Assembly: GCF_015694405.1 (NCBI RefSeq)
Contig: NZ_JADQDB010000004.1
Location: 186,001-250,000, forward strand
Length of the DNA stretch: 64,000 nt
Reading direction: 5' to 3'
Source: Pelagibacterium limicola
GTDB lineage: Bacteria > Pseudomonadota > Alphaproteobacteria > Rhizobiales > Devosiaceae
This document shows, one piece after another, positions 29,001 to 37,786 of the stretch (position 1 is its first letter; each line of letters opens with the position of its first letter). Below the pieces are notes generated by a model. That model saw only the letters and a program-made list of their open reading frames with translations. It had not been told where the DNA came from and made no database searches. The position numbers and the translations under genes are program-made.

Positions 29001-29533
29001 TGCCTCCGCGAATGCAGCCCCGATATCCCCGCAGCTTCTTCCAGCAGCGCGCGCCGCTGCGTCGGCTTGGCCGCAATCAACTCGCCGATCTGCCCTTGCC
29101 TGACGAGGGCAGGGGAATGTGCGCCGGTCGAAGCGTCGGCGAACAGAAGCTGCACGTCGCGCGCCCGCACATCGCGCCCGTTTATGCGGTAGGCCGAGCC
29201 TTGCTCGCGCTCGATCCGGCGCGAGATCTCCAGCGTATCGGCAGCGTTGAACTGCGCAGGCGCGGTGCGGTCGGTATTGTCGAGCGTTACCGTTACTTCC
29301 GCGGAATTGCGTGCTGGGCGGTTGCTCGATCCCGAAAAGATCACGTCGTCCATGCCCGAAGCGCGCATGGCCTTGTACGAGCTTTCGCCCATCACCCAGC
29401 GCAGCGCCTCTACAAGATTGGACTTCCCGCACCCGTTGGGCCCGACGACCCCGGTGATGCCTGGCTCGAATACCAGTTCGACCGGGTCGGTGAAGGATTT
29501 GAAACCGGTGAGCTTGAGGCGCGAAAATATCAT
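26075..29533 (-). CDS. smc: Chromosome segregation protein SMC
   Basis: A condensin ATPase that compacts and segregates the chromosome with ScpA and ScpB. The 1152-residue protein has an N-terminal Walker A loop (GPNGCGKSNL, about 31-40), two long coiled coils around a hinge (about 490-640), and a C-terminal ABC signature (LLSGGEQALTAMS) followed by Walker B (ICVLDEVDAPLDDANV). The coiled-coil arms are rich in alanine, arginine and glutamate. ScpA and ScpB are not encoded nearby. It is immediately downstream of the DsbA-like gene (24 bases), and the two may share a transcript. Confidence 0.97.
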   Translation of the reverse strand: MIFSRLKLTGFKSFTDPVELVFEPGITGVVGPNGCGKSNLVEALRWVMGESSYKAMRASGMDDVIFSGSSNRPARNSAEVTVTLDNTDRTAPAQFNAADTLEISRRIEREQGSAYRINGRDVRARDVQLLFADASTGAHSPALVRQGQIGELIAAKPTQRRALLEEAAGISGLHSRRHEAELRLRAAEQNLERVDDIIAQVEVQLETLKRQARQATRYRSLSGDIRRAEAALYHIRWVQARFAEKQTEAEQGRLINQLAEANHLDLAARKVAEDADAALQPLRDADAAAGAVLQRLTILRAQIEDEWRQANARRAELEDRIKQIDTDSARETALIAESRGIIEALSAERGELTAAAETDREASETARNQAEVAKVALAEAEAIARAAGDAVAEIRARRAQAQRGAQEAAQRLERLEGQMADIVRDAEAVAQSLAADHTVNERRSALEAAQGAATAAEAETEKAEQVAREAQIAFEAGQPALADLETGLNRLESEAETLARVLNVDGGSLWPAIVDALSVTPGYETALGAALGDDLEASSDSAAPLYWSNAGDGAADAPLPEGAVPLSQFVSGTPLLKRRLDQIGLVSVEAGAALATELRPGQRLVSLEGALWRWDGFVAKADAPTPAAQRLAQRNRLAELDAEIAHMRRGCEVARENLGALRAGLDTARQAETARRNEWREAQRAITAAQAGLDAAQKNLANLVARQSALEESRARLEETLAEARAQKETADAALAEAGDEGDAVREAETRQRALAGLRDAAEQARVRLAGFDSAAQMRKSRLDRIASELESWERRKGQAENQIATLEARRSEIGSQLEALNATPDAFDQRRAELDEQIAEAEQARKRASDKLTEAQTGYREAERAARLAAEALADTKAEIARVEERLKGNIVQRQQIERQIGETLNIPASRTAEAAGIKPEDALPEEKAVEARVERLKAERERLGGVNLMAEEESREVQDKLDQMIADREDLIAAIAKLRTGIASLNREGRARLTEAFDKVNAHFRDLFTTLFGGGTAELTFVESDDPLEAGLEIIAKPPGKKPQTMTLLSGGEQALTAMSLIFAVFLTNPAPICVLDEVDAPLDDANVERFCNLLDSMRERTETRFVVVTHNPITMSRMDRLFGVTMPERGVSQLVSVDLRTAESFLEAS

Positions 29534-29557
29534 CTTCCGCGCCCCATGGGAGGTAGA

Positions 29558-30271
29558 CTAGAGCTGGGCGTCGATGGCCGCCGAAAGGCTTTCGAAAGTA
29601 GCACCCGTTTCAAGCCTTTGCCCATTGATAAAGAAGGTTGGAGTGCCTTGGAGACCGAACTGGTTGAGAGCCTGTTCGCGCATGGATTCCAGTGCAGCGA
29701 ACATTGCCTCATCGGTCAAGACTTCCTCGAACCTTTCCTGTGTAAAGCCGAATTGTTGGGCCACCTGGAAGATCGCCTGACGCGGGTTGTCGGCGGTCGC
29801 CCATTGGTTCTGCGTGGCCATATAGGCCGAAAGCACCTCGTGATAGGCCGTGCCCGAGGCTTCCGCCACCATAAGCACGGCGAGGTCAAGCACGTTGCGC
29901 CGGAACGGCCGCGTGATGAATCGGATGCGCCCGGTGTCGATATAGGTTTCCTTGATGCGCGGTAGGACCGTATTGTGGAAAGTCGCGCAATGCGGGCAGG
30001 TTGGGGAGACGTATTCGATCACGGTCACCGTCGCGTTGACCCCGCCCAGCGGGCGGTCTGGCAGCCCGTCCGGATTGTTGATCGGCTGGTTGTCGATCGG
30101 CTCGACCGGCGACCCATCATAAAGCGCGACCTCGCCTTCCGCGGCCCCGGTATCCCCCTCTGGCGTCGCCTGGGCCTGGGCGGTGTTGCTCGTCGTGTCG
30201 CCGCATCCGTAAAGGAGCGTCGCGACAGAAACGCCAGAACCGAGAACGATGAGGTTTCTGCGATTGAGCAA
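29558..30271 (-). CDS. DsbA-family thioredoxin-fold lipoprotein
   Basis: A 237-residue exported protein with a thioredoxin fold. The N-terminus (MLNRRNLIVLGSGVSVATLLYGC) looks like a lipoprotein signal with a lipidated cysteine. A low-complexity linker follows, then the redox motif CPHC in SPTCPHCATFH, the helical insert, and the cis-proline loop LQGTPTFFING. This group (DsbA/FrnE-like, thioredoxin_4) usually acts as a periplasmic thiol oxidoreductase. The start is TTG at 30271 with GGGAG nine bases upstream; the frame stays open to 30337 but that part has no family features. It sits between dciA and smc. Confidence 0.85.
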   Translation of the reverse strand: MLNRRNLIVLGSGVSVATLLYGCGDTTSNTAQAQATPEGDTGAAEGEVALYDGSPVEPIDNQPINNPDGLPDRPLGGVNATVTVIEYVSPTCPHCATFHNTVLPRIKETYIDTGRIRFITRPFRRNVLDLAVLMVAEASGTAYHEVLSAYMATQNQWATADNPRQAIFQVAQQFGFTQERFEEVLTDEAMFAALESMREQALNQFGLQGTPTFFINGQRLETGATFESLSAAIDAQL

Positions 30272-30350
30272 TGGATCAACTCCCGATCGATAAAAGTAAT
30301 TCGCGGCGCACACTACACAGACAAACCAAGGCCGCAAGTGGGCACCGCCA

Positions 30351-30863
30351 TCAACTCAAGGTTACCTTTTTGCCCAGAACCCCCCTCCCGAGCTTTTCGA
30401 GCGCGGCGCGCAGGTCTTCGTCTTCGATATTGGACACCGCTTGTGCCAACTGTGCCGCCTTTTCGGGCGGCAGCGCACGCGTGGCGATCGGCGCGTTCGG
30501 TTCGGACGTCGTCAACGGGTTGGGCGAGAGCTTGACCCTGGAAACCAGGAGATAGCCGAAATAGCGGTTGACCGCTGCGGTGATTGCCGGCGCCTCGTGG
30601 GTCAGCGCGAGGGCTTGTCCCTCGCGGCAACGCAGGTAAAGCACCGCTCCTTCGGGATCCGGCCGGTCGCGCCGCGGCCAGACCAGCTTGTCGGGGGCAG
30701 AAACGGTATCGTATGGCGTAGGCGCAATGGACGCCCAGTTCGCGATCAGGTCACGGCTGGCGAACCCTCGGCGCCGCAACGCAGGATCGAGCGTATTGCC
30801 GAGCATGTCGCCAAGCTGGACGGCGCGGTTTGCGCGTTTGGGCGGTGGAGATTTCTCGGCCAT
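30351..30863 (-). CDS. dciA: DciA-family protein (DUF721)
   Basis: A 170-residue protein of the DUF721 family, identified as the ancestral loader of the replicative helicase DnaB in bacteria lacking DnaC. The conserved part is about residues 10-110 (RAVQLGDMLGNTLDPALRRRGFASRDLIANWASI), including the tryptophan of DUF721. The rest is variable. The ATG at 30863 opens MAEKSPPPKRANRAVQ. The frame remains open upstream across the divergent mutY start. It is divergent from mutY and co-directional with the DsbA-like gene and smc. I assign function from the family alone. Confidence 0.82.
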   Translation of the reverse strand: MAEKSPPPKRANRAVQLGDMLGNTLDPALRRRGFASRDLIANWASIAPTPYDTVSAPDKLVWPRRDRPDPEGAVLYLRCREGQALALTHEAPAITAAVNRYFGYLLVSRVKLSPNPLTTSEPNAPIATRALPPEKAAQLAQAVSNIEDEDLRAALEKLGRGVLGKKVTLS

Positions 30864-30902
30864 GCTTGCCTGATGCGTGCGGATCGGGTTGTGTCCATCA
30901 TT

Positions 30903-31970
30903 ATGGAATACGACGTCCCCGTGCAACATTTCCCCAAGTCCGTGGATGCCACGGCCGTCCTCGACTGGTATGACCGGCATGCGCGCGTCCTGCCCTGGCG
31001 CGTCTCACCCCGGGACCGGGCGCGCGGCATAAGGCCTGACCCCTATCATGTCTGGTTGAGCGAGATCATGCTCCAGCAGACGACGATTGCCGCGGTGGGC
31101 AAATATTTTGCCGCCTTCACGCGCCTCTGGCCCACGGTCGTCGATCTTGCCGCTGCCCCGCTCGACGATGTCCTCGTACAGTGGGCGGGACTGGGCTACT
31201 ATGCCCGCGCACGCAACCTTCACGCGTGTGCGCAGGAAGTCGTCGCCCGCCACGACGGTATATTCCCGACGACCGCCGCCGCCCTGCACGATCTCCCTGG
31301 CATCGGCGATTATACGAGCGCCGCCATCGCCGCCATCTGTCATGACGAGCAGGTTGCGGTGGTCGATGGCAATGTGGACCGGGTCATTGCACGCTATCTC
31401 GCCTTGCCGCGCCCGGTGCGCGAGGAAAAGCCGCGGATTCGCGCGGTGGTAGCCGCCTCGGTTCCCCAAAGAGCGGGCGATTTTGCGCAGGCCATGATGG
31501 ATCTCGGCGCCACCGTCTGCGCGCCGCGCTGCGTTAGCTGCCTTGTTTGCCCTCTCAAACCGCAATGCGCGGGTGCCGCCCGTGGCGATCCGCTCGCCTT
31601 CCCGGTCCCTCCGGCAAAGCCGGTCCGTCCGACGCGTTACGGCCATGCCTTCGTCATCCGCCACCCGCTCGGCAAAGTGTTTCTTCGTCAGCGTGGCCCC
31701 AAGGGCTTGCTGGCCAAGATGACTGAAGTTCCCGGCAGCCAATGGACGTCTGAGGAGGGCCAGCCGGCCTTTCCCTTTGAAGCCGGGTGGGCTCGCGCGG
31801 GAACGGTCGAGCACACCTTCACGCATTTCCATCTCGTCGCCCATGTGTGGAGCGTCAAGTCCGATCGGGCGCTTGATGAAGGCTGGTGGGCCGAGATCGG
31901 CGCGCTCGGCAACGAGGCGCTGCCGAGCGTTTTCCGCAAGATGCTGAGGGCAGCAGGGATTGAGAATTAG
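30903..31970 (+). CDS. mutY: A/G-specific adenine glycosylase
   Basis: Removes adenine mispaired with 8-oxoguanine. The 355-residue protein has the helix-hairpin-helix LPGIGDYTSAAIAAIC, the catalytic aspartate in VVDGNVDRVIARYL, the glutamate in SEIMLQQTTI, and the 4Fe-4S cysteines in CAPRCVSCLVCPLKPQC with the canonical spacing (6, 2 and 5 residues between them). The C-terminal NUDIX-like recognition domain is present (FVIRHPLGKVFLRQRGPKGLL). The start is uncertain: 30903 (ATG), 30891 (GTG) and 30873 (ATG) are all in frame and none has a good ribosome site. Confidence 0.95.
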   Translation: MEYDVPVQHFPKSVDATAVLDWYDRHARVLPWRVSPRDRARGIRPDPYHVWLSEIMLQQTTIAAVGKYFAAFTRLWPTVVDLAAAPLDDVLVQWAGLGYYARARNLHACAQEVVARHDGIFPTTAAALHDLPGIGDYTSAAIAAICHDEQVAVVDGNVDRVIARYLALPRPVREEKPRIRAVVAASVPQRAGDFAQAMMDLGATVCAPRCVSCLVCPLKPQCAGAARGDPLAFPVPPAKPVRPTRYGHAFVIRHPLGKVFLRQRGPKGLLAKMTEVPGSQWTSEEGQPAFPFEAGWARAGTVEHTFTHFHLVAHVWSVKSDRALDEGWWAEIGALGNEALPSVFRKMLRAAGIEN

Positions 31971-32010
31971 GGTCCCAACGGCCCCGCACCTTGGAGGCAT
32001 GGGAGTGCGC

Positions 32011-32040
32011 TAAAAAAAGCCCCCGAGCACTGCCGGGGGC
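32011..32040 (-). terminator. Rho-independent terminator of ccrM
   Basis: GCCCCCG (32019-32025) pairs with CGGGGGC (32034-32040). Read on the minus strand, the stem is followed by seven T residues (32012-32018). It lies 30 bases after the ccrM stop and also faces the end of the convergent mutY gene. Confidence 0.85.
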
Positions 32041-32069
32041 CAGAATGCCTGACTGATTGGAGGTCGGAA

Positions 32070-33224
<1,155 letters not shown>

Positions 33225-33251
33225 CTAATTGGGGTGTTGTACCCCGTTAGG

Positions 33252-33291
33252 GTTAAATGCCGCCTAAGGTTTAGGGTTAACGGCTGCTTAC
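33252..33291 (-). promoter_or_regulatory. Two near-consensus CtrA boxes ahead of ccrM
   Basis: Read on the minus strand, two sites of the form NNNN-N7-TTAAC follow each other: GTAA-N7-TTAAC (33276-33291, over the rnhB stop) and TTAG-N7-TTAAC (33252-33267). Each differs by one base from the CtrA consensus TTAA-N7-TTAAC, and they are 24 bases apart. Each TTAAC is followed by CCTAA. A small inverted repeat (GGGGT and ACCCC, 33231-33245) lies between them and ccrM. CtrA control of ccrM is known in Caulobacter, so the position fits. Confidence 0.55.
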
Positions 33292-33935
33292 CGGATCGCT
33301 GCCATCACGGGCGCAAAGCTCATGCGGTGCACTTCGGAAGGCCCCAGGCTTTCGAGCGCCGCCATATGCACCGGGGTTCCATACCCCTTGTGGCGTGCAA
33401 AGCCGAAATCGGGATAGCCGCAATCCATGATCGCGCACATCCGGTCGCGCACGACTTTCGCGACGATCGAGGCCGCAGCGATCGAAAGACTTTTCGCATC
33501 CCCACCGATGACGTATCGACCGGGACAGGACAGGCCGGGCGGCACGTCGCGTCCGTCAATCAGGGCGATATCGGGCTGGACGGGCAGGGAAAGCACCGCC
33601 TGCGTTATTGCCCACAGTGTCGCGCCACGAATATTGAGCCTGTCGACCTCCACCGAGGGCGCCGCGCAAAAACCGATCTGGCCCGTTTCGAGGATTGCTG
33701 CAAACAGCGCTTCGCGTCGCGCTTCTGTTAGCTTTTTGGAGTCGTTCAGCCCTAAAGGAATATTGTCCGGATCGAGAATGACGGCTGCTGCAACCACCGG
33801 TCCCGCCAGCGGCCCGCGTCCAGCTTCATCGACACCGGCAACGAGGCACGCACCGTCGGCCCGCGCTGCGTGCTCATGAAACAGGTCGGGCTGATCGGGT
33901 TGTGCCGCACCGGCTATCGAATCAATCATTGCCAT
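33288..33935 (-). CDS. rnhB: Ribonuclease HII
   Basis: Cleaves RNA in RNA-DNA hybrids and at single ribonucleotides in DNA. The 215-residue protein has the signature VAGVDEAGRGPLAGPVVAAAV containing the first catalytic aspartate and glutamate, NDSKKLTEARR, the aspartate in ALIDGRD, and a further catalytic aspartate near SIAAASIVAKVVRDRM. I used the ATG at 33935 (MAMIDSIAG); TTG 33953 and ATG 33929 are alternatives. The gene is upstream of ccrM and separated from it by the 84-base promoter region. Confidence 0.95.
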   Translation of the reverse strand: MAMIDSIAGAAQPDQPDLFHEHAARADGACLVAGVDEAGRGPLAGPVVAAAVILDPDNIPLGLNDSKKLTEARREALFAAILETGQIGFCAAPSVEVDRLNIRGATLWAITQAVLSLPVQPDIALIDGRDVPPGLSCPGRYVIGGDAKSLSIAAASIVAKVVRDRMCAIMDCGYPDFGFARHKGYGTPVHMAALESLGPSEVHRMSFAPVMAAIR

Positions 33936-33961
33936 GGACGGACAATGCCCCAAACGACAAC

Positions 33962-34489
33962 CTACCGAAAGAGGCAGGAAACCCCGCTCCAGAGCGCCTC
34001 GACGACGTCGGTCTCCTCGGGGCCGCTGACGATGCCGAAAAGGGATTCGCTCCAGAACTCGTGGCCAAGCGTGGTTTCCTCGACCTCGATCTCATGGAAC
34101 AATGTCGCGCGGACATCGGAGAGGGTGCTTCCCAACCCCAAGCCACTGCTGGTTTCGATTGCGGCGCCCTGTTCCATGAACCAGCCCTCGAAAGCCTCCT
34201 CCTGGAAATGTAGCGTCATCGAATTCTCGAACGCATCGTAATCCATCGGTCCCGCGCCGCATTCTTCCAGGGAGCCGCTATGGGCCGGCTCACCCCAGAG
34301 CTTTCGCGCCAGCTTTTCGACTTCGGCCTGGTCGGTCCCGAACGGAATGAAATGGATTTCGCCGTCCTGCTTGAGGTTCAATCCTCCGCCTGCCGGATAG
34401 AGCGCCCATTCGGTTCCTCCGGCAAATGCCTCAAATGACAGCGCGCCCATTATCGTCGCCAGAATCAACTTACTGCCAAAGTTCGACAT
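33962..34489 (-). CDS. Secreted protein of unknown function
   Basis: A 175-residue acidic protein with a signal peptide (about residues 1-23: MSNFGSKLILATIMGALSFEAFAG) and a globular domain with no motif I recognise. It contains two cysteines (EECGAG and GVSCLF) that could form a disulfide, and several segments rich in glutamate. It lies 26 bases upstream of rnhB in the same direction. I could not link it to a family by eye; codon use looks like that of its neighbours. Confidence 0.65.
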   Translation of the reverse strand: MSNFGSKLILATIMGALSFEAFAGGTEWALYPAGGGLNLKQDGEIHFIPFGTDQAEVEKLARKLWGEPAHSGSLEECGAGPMDYDAFENSMTLHFQEEAFEGWFMEQGAAIETSSGLGLGSTLSDVRATLFHEIEVEETTLGHEFWSESLFGIVSGPEETDVVEALWSGVSCLFR

Positions 34490-34524
34490 ACTGCGCTCTC
34501 CCCCAAAAGACCGCTGGAAGGGTA

Positions 34525-35673
34525 TCAGAAAAGGCTCAGTTGTGGCTCGTCCTTTTTCGCATGCGCGAAAAGATCGGTCCTCAATGCCGGCCCGCCAGTC
34601 TCAAGCCCAAGCCGGGCAATTGCCTTTTCGAACCGCTGCTGCATCAGGAGCGCATAGGGCCCTTCGCCCTTGAAGCGTGAACCGAAGCGTGGATCGTTCT
34701 CCTTGCCGCCCCGCATGTCGCGCACAAGGTTCATCACGTGCCGTACCTTATCGGGATAGGTCTTGAGCAGCCATTCGCGAAAAATGTCCCGCACCTCCCC
34801 CGGTAGCCGCAGAACGATGAACGAGGCCGCCGTTGCCCCCTGCGCCTTGCCTGCATCGAGAATGCGTTCAAGCTCGTGGTCGTTGATCGCAGGGATCATG
34901 GGTGAGGCCATGATCCGGGTCGGTATTCCGGCTTCCGAAAGCAGCTTGAGGGCTTCGAGCCGCCGCGAGGGGGTGGAAGCGCGCGGTTCCATGAAGCGCG
35001 ACAGCTTGTGGTCCATCGAGGTCACCGATATGCCCACCGCAACCAGATTGTGCTTGGCCAGCTTGGTGAGGATGTCGAGATCGCGCACGATCAGCGCCGA
35101 TTTGGTGACGATGGTCACCGGGTGCCGGGTTTCGAGCAGCACCTTGAGGATTGATCGCATCAGCCTGTGCTTGCGCTCGAGCGGCTGGTAGGGGTCTGTA
35201 TTGGTGCCGATGGCGATCGGTCGCGGCTTGTAGCGTGGATTTGCCAGTTCGGTGCGCAAAAGCTCGGCGGCGTTGACCTTCACATAGATATCGCGCTCGA
35301 AATCCACCCCCGCCGAATGACCGAGATAGGCGTGGCTGGGGCGCGCATAGCAATAAGAGCAACCGTGCTCGCAGCCACGATAGGGGTTGATCGAGCGATC
35401 GAACCCGACATCGGGAGAAACGTTTCGCGTGATGATCGATTTGGCGCGTTCGATATGCTCGCGCGTCTCGAAGCCTTCCTCGGGCTCCGGCTCCCAGCCG
35501 TCCGCGAACATCTCGCGCCTGTGCACCTCGAACCGTCCGGCCTCGTTCGATTTCGCGCCGCGCCCGCGCAGCCGCGCGGAGTCGATCACAGGCCGGCTCA
35601 AAAGGTCGAAATCGCGGGTGCCGAACAGCCGCCTGCGCGCGTCAAGCGCCTCACCAGATCCTGTCTGCGCCAT
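34525..35673 (-). CDS. Radical SAM protein (PA0069 family)
   Basis: A 382-residue radical SAM enzyme of unknown reaction. The cluster motif C101-x3-C105-x2-C108 lies in GCEHGCSYCYAR, preceded by SINPYRGCEHGC, typical of the PA0069/SplB-like family. It has a conserved arginine/lysine-rich C-terminal part and ends QLSLF. I chose the ATG at 35673 (MAQTGSGEAL); the frame opens earlier at 35700 but without a good start. It is a single gene between moaB and the secreted unknown. Substrate and partner are not shown by the sequence. Confidence 0.85.
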   Translation of the reverse strand: MAQTGSGEALDARRRLFGTRDFDLLSRPVIDSARLRGRGAKSNEAGRFEVHRREMFADGWEPEPEEGFETREHIERAKSIITRNVSPDVGFDRSINPYRGCEHGCSYCYARPSHAYLGHSAGVDFERDIYVKVNAAELLRTELANPRYKPRPIAIGTNTDPYQPLERKHRLMRSILKVLLETRHPVTIVTKSALIVRDLDILTKLAKHNLVAVGISVTSMDHKLSRFMEPRASTPSRRLEALKLLSEAGIPTRIMASPMIPAINDHELERILDAGKAQGATAASFIVLRLPGEVRDIFREWLLKTYPDKVRHVMNLVRDMRGGKENDPRFGSRFKGEGPYALLMQQRFEKAIARLGLETGGPALRTDLFAHAKKDEPQLSLF

Positions 35674-35783
35674 TGTTCCGCTCCATTCTTCCCGCCCCAA
35701 ATGGACAAGGCGAATCGTGCCTCGACCGTTCCTTAACCTTAGCGAAAGAATTGGAACATAACAAGAACAAGAAGCGAGGCCGG

Positions 35784-36320
35784 TTACCGCTCGTGCAGTC
35801 GCGGCATGACTTCGATAAAGTTACACGGCATATGTCGGCTGTCGAACTGGTGGCGCAGAATTCCTTCCCATGCGTCCCGGCATGCCCCCTTGGAGCCCGG
35901 CAGGCAGAAGACGAAGGTCGATCCAACAAGTCCAGCCGTCGCGCGCGATTGGAGCGAGGAGGTGCCGATGGTTTGCGCCGAATATTGATGAAAGAGCACG
36001 GAAAACCCGTCCATCCGCTTGTCGAACATCGGCTCGATGGCATCTGGCGTCACGTCCCGCCCCGAAAAACCCGTACCGCCAGTGGTCAGCACAACGTCGA
36101 TCGTCGGCTCATCGATCCACTTCTGAACCTGTGCGCGGATAACCTCGGCATCGTCCTTGACGACGGCGCGTTCCACGCAACGATGGCCATCTCCATCGAT
36201 CATCTCCGAAAGCAGGGCACCCGAGGCGTCGGTTTCCAGCGTTCGCGTATCGGACACCACCAGGACGGCGAACGTCACGGGGACGAAGACGCGCGTCTCA
36301 TCGATCTTGAAGGGAAACAT
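35784..36320 (-). CDS. moaB: Molybdenum cofactor biosynthesis protein B
   Basis: A 178-residue MoaB/MogA-like protein. It carries VLTTGGTGFSGRDVTPDAIEPMF, the signature of the MoaB/MogA fold, and FCLPGSKGACRDAWEGIL near the end. MoaB proteins bind molybdopterin and may adenylylate it, a step usually catalysed by MogA or MoaB in cofactor maturation. The ATG at 36320 begins MFPFKIDETRVFVPV, with AGAGAG upstream. The modABC genes, which import molybdate, lie 8 kb further along and are a functional match. Confidence 0.93.
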   Translation of the reverse strand: MFPFKIDETRVFVPVTFAVLVVSDTRTLETDASGALLSEMIDGDGHRCVERAVVKDDAEVIRAQVQKWIDEPTIDVVLTTGGTGFSGRDVTPDAIEPMFDKRMDGFSVLFHQYSAQTIGTSSLQSRATAGLVGSTFVFCLPGSKGACRDAWEGILRHQFDSRHMPCNFIEVMPRLHER

Positions 36321-36330
36321 CTTTTCTCTC

Positions 36331-37596
36331 TTAAGGTTCGTTGCTCTCAGGCAGCTCGAAGCTTTCATCATCTGAACGCGGGTCGAGCCCGATCGTTTCG
36401 GAAGTTACGGTGCGTTCGGTCGGCAGGGGACGGAACGGTGCGCGGTCCTCGGCAGGCGTCGCCGAGCGCACCTGCATCCTGAGCCATGCTGTGGCAGCAA
36501 GGGCAGTATGGAAAACCACCGTCACCAGAAACAAGGCGACGGGACCGAAAAACTGCATGGTGAGCGAAGCGGCGATCGGCCCCAGCACCATGCCCGAGCC
36601 CAGCACGAGCAGCATTCCAGAGGCAATCTTGCCGAAATTTCCTTGTTCGGCAAAGTCGTTCGCATGGGCCACCGCAATGGCATAGAGCGAATAGGCCGCC
36701 AGCCCGTAAAGCGCGAACAGGATATAGAGAACGGCATTCTCGTCGGGATTGAAAACGATGAGGAGCAACCCCGCCAAAGCACCGATCATGGCGACGCCCA
36801 TCATCACCTTGCGCCGGTCGATCCGGTCCGAAAGCCGGCCCAGGGGAACCTGTGCAATGGCACCCGCCACGATCGCAAGGCTCATGAGGTAGGCGACGGT
36901 CGCCGTCGAAAACCCGCGCTCGATGCCGTAAACCGGTGCAAGCGTACCGAATGCTCCGTTCGCCATGCCCACCGAAAAGGCGGCAATCACCGCGATGGGC
37001 GATGTGCGGTAGATGAGCCCGATATCGAACGAGGCCGATTTGAGCGGGGCTGGTTGTGGGGTGCGCGTCACGGCCGTGGGGAGCACAGCGCCGATATAGG
37101 CAATCGCCGCGAGGACAAACGGCAAAAAGCCGGCCACGCCAGTTGCGGCGATAGTCATCTGTCCGGCGGTCGAGGCGAACAGCGTTACGCTGACATAGAT
37201 CGAAAAGGTGGTGCCGCGGTTCTCGTTATCCGAGACCTCATTGAGCCAGCTCTCCACCACCATCGCTGCCCCTGCAAAGCAGAAGCCCGAAAAAATGCGC
37301 AGGCCGATCCAGGCCAGATCGTTGATGAAGATGAGATTGAAAAGAATGGTCATGCACGCGATCGACGCCATAACGGCGTAAGACCGGATATGTCCGACCC
37401 GGCGCACAAGGAACGGCACGGCAATCGAACCCGATATGAATCCGACCGACCATCCCGTGCCGATGAGGCCCAGCGCCAATAGCGAAAACCCTTCCTCGGA
37501 ACCGCGCACGGGGAGAATCAGCCCGTGCATGCCCCCCGCCACCATCAGGAGAGCTGAGCTCAAGAGAAGCGCGGAAATCCTGACGATCTGAGACAT
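36331..37596 (-). CDS. Major facilitator superfamily transporter (YcaD-like)
   Basis: A 421-residue membrane protein with about twelve helices and a hydrophilic, charged C-terminal tail (about residues 390-421). It has the short arginine-rich loop VRRVGHIRSY between helices 2 and 3 and GRLSDRIDRRKV between helices 8 and 9, the usual MFS loop motifs. The best family resemblance is the YcaD/UMF group of putative transporters. The substrate is unknown. It starts divergently from the EamA gene and ends 10 bases before moaB, so the two may be co-transcribed. Confidence 0.88.
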   Translation of the reverse strand: MSQIVRISALLLSSALLMVAGGMHGLILPVRGSEEGFSLLALGLIGTGWSVGFISGSIAVPFLVRRVGHIRSYAVMASIACMTILFNLIFINDLAWIGLRIFSGFCFAGAAMVVESWLNEVSDNENRGTTFSIYVSVTLFASTAGQMTIAATGVAGFLPFVLAAIAYIGAVLPTAVTRTPQPAPLKSASFDIGLIYRTSPIAVIAAFSVGMANGAFGTLAPVYGIERGFSTATVAYLMSLAIVAGAIAQVPLGRLSDRIDRRKVMMGVAMIGALAGLLLIVFNPDENAVLYILFALYGLAAYSLYAIAVAHANDFAEQGNFGKIASGMLLVLGSGMVLGPIAASLTMQFFGPVALFLVTVVFHTALAATAWLRMQVRSATPAEDRAPFRPLPTERTVTSETIGLDPRSDDESFELPESNEP

Positions 37597-37786
37597 TTGG
37601 GAGAATATGGCTGGCTTGGAGAACTGCGGCGCACCCTATCCGGTTTGCCCGCTCCTGCCTACTCCGCAACCGACATTGCCGGCAGTGCCCTTAATAGGCC
37701 CCCCGCCTTGCCTTTGCGGTCCAAGAGGCGTAGCCATTGACCGCGAGACGAATTTTTCCTCCTTCTCGTTCTTGCTGGTTTCTGTC

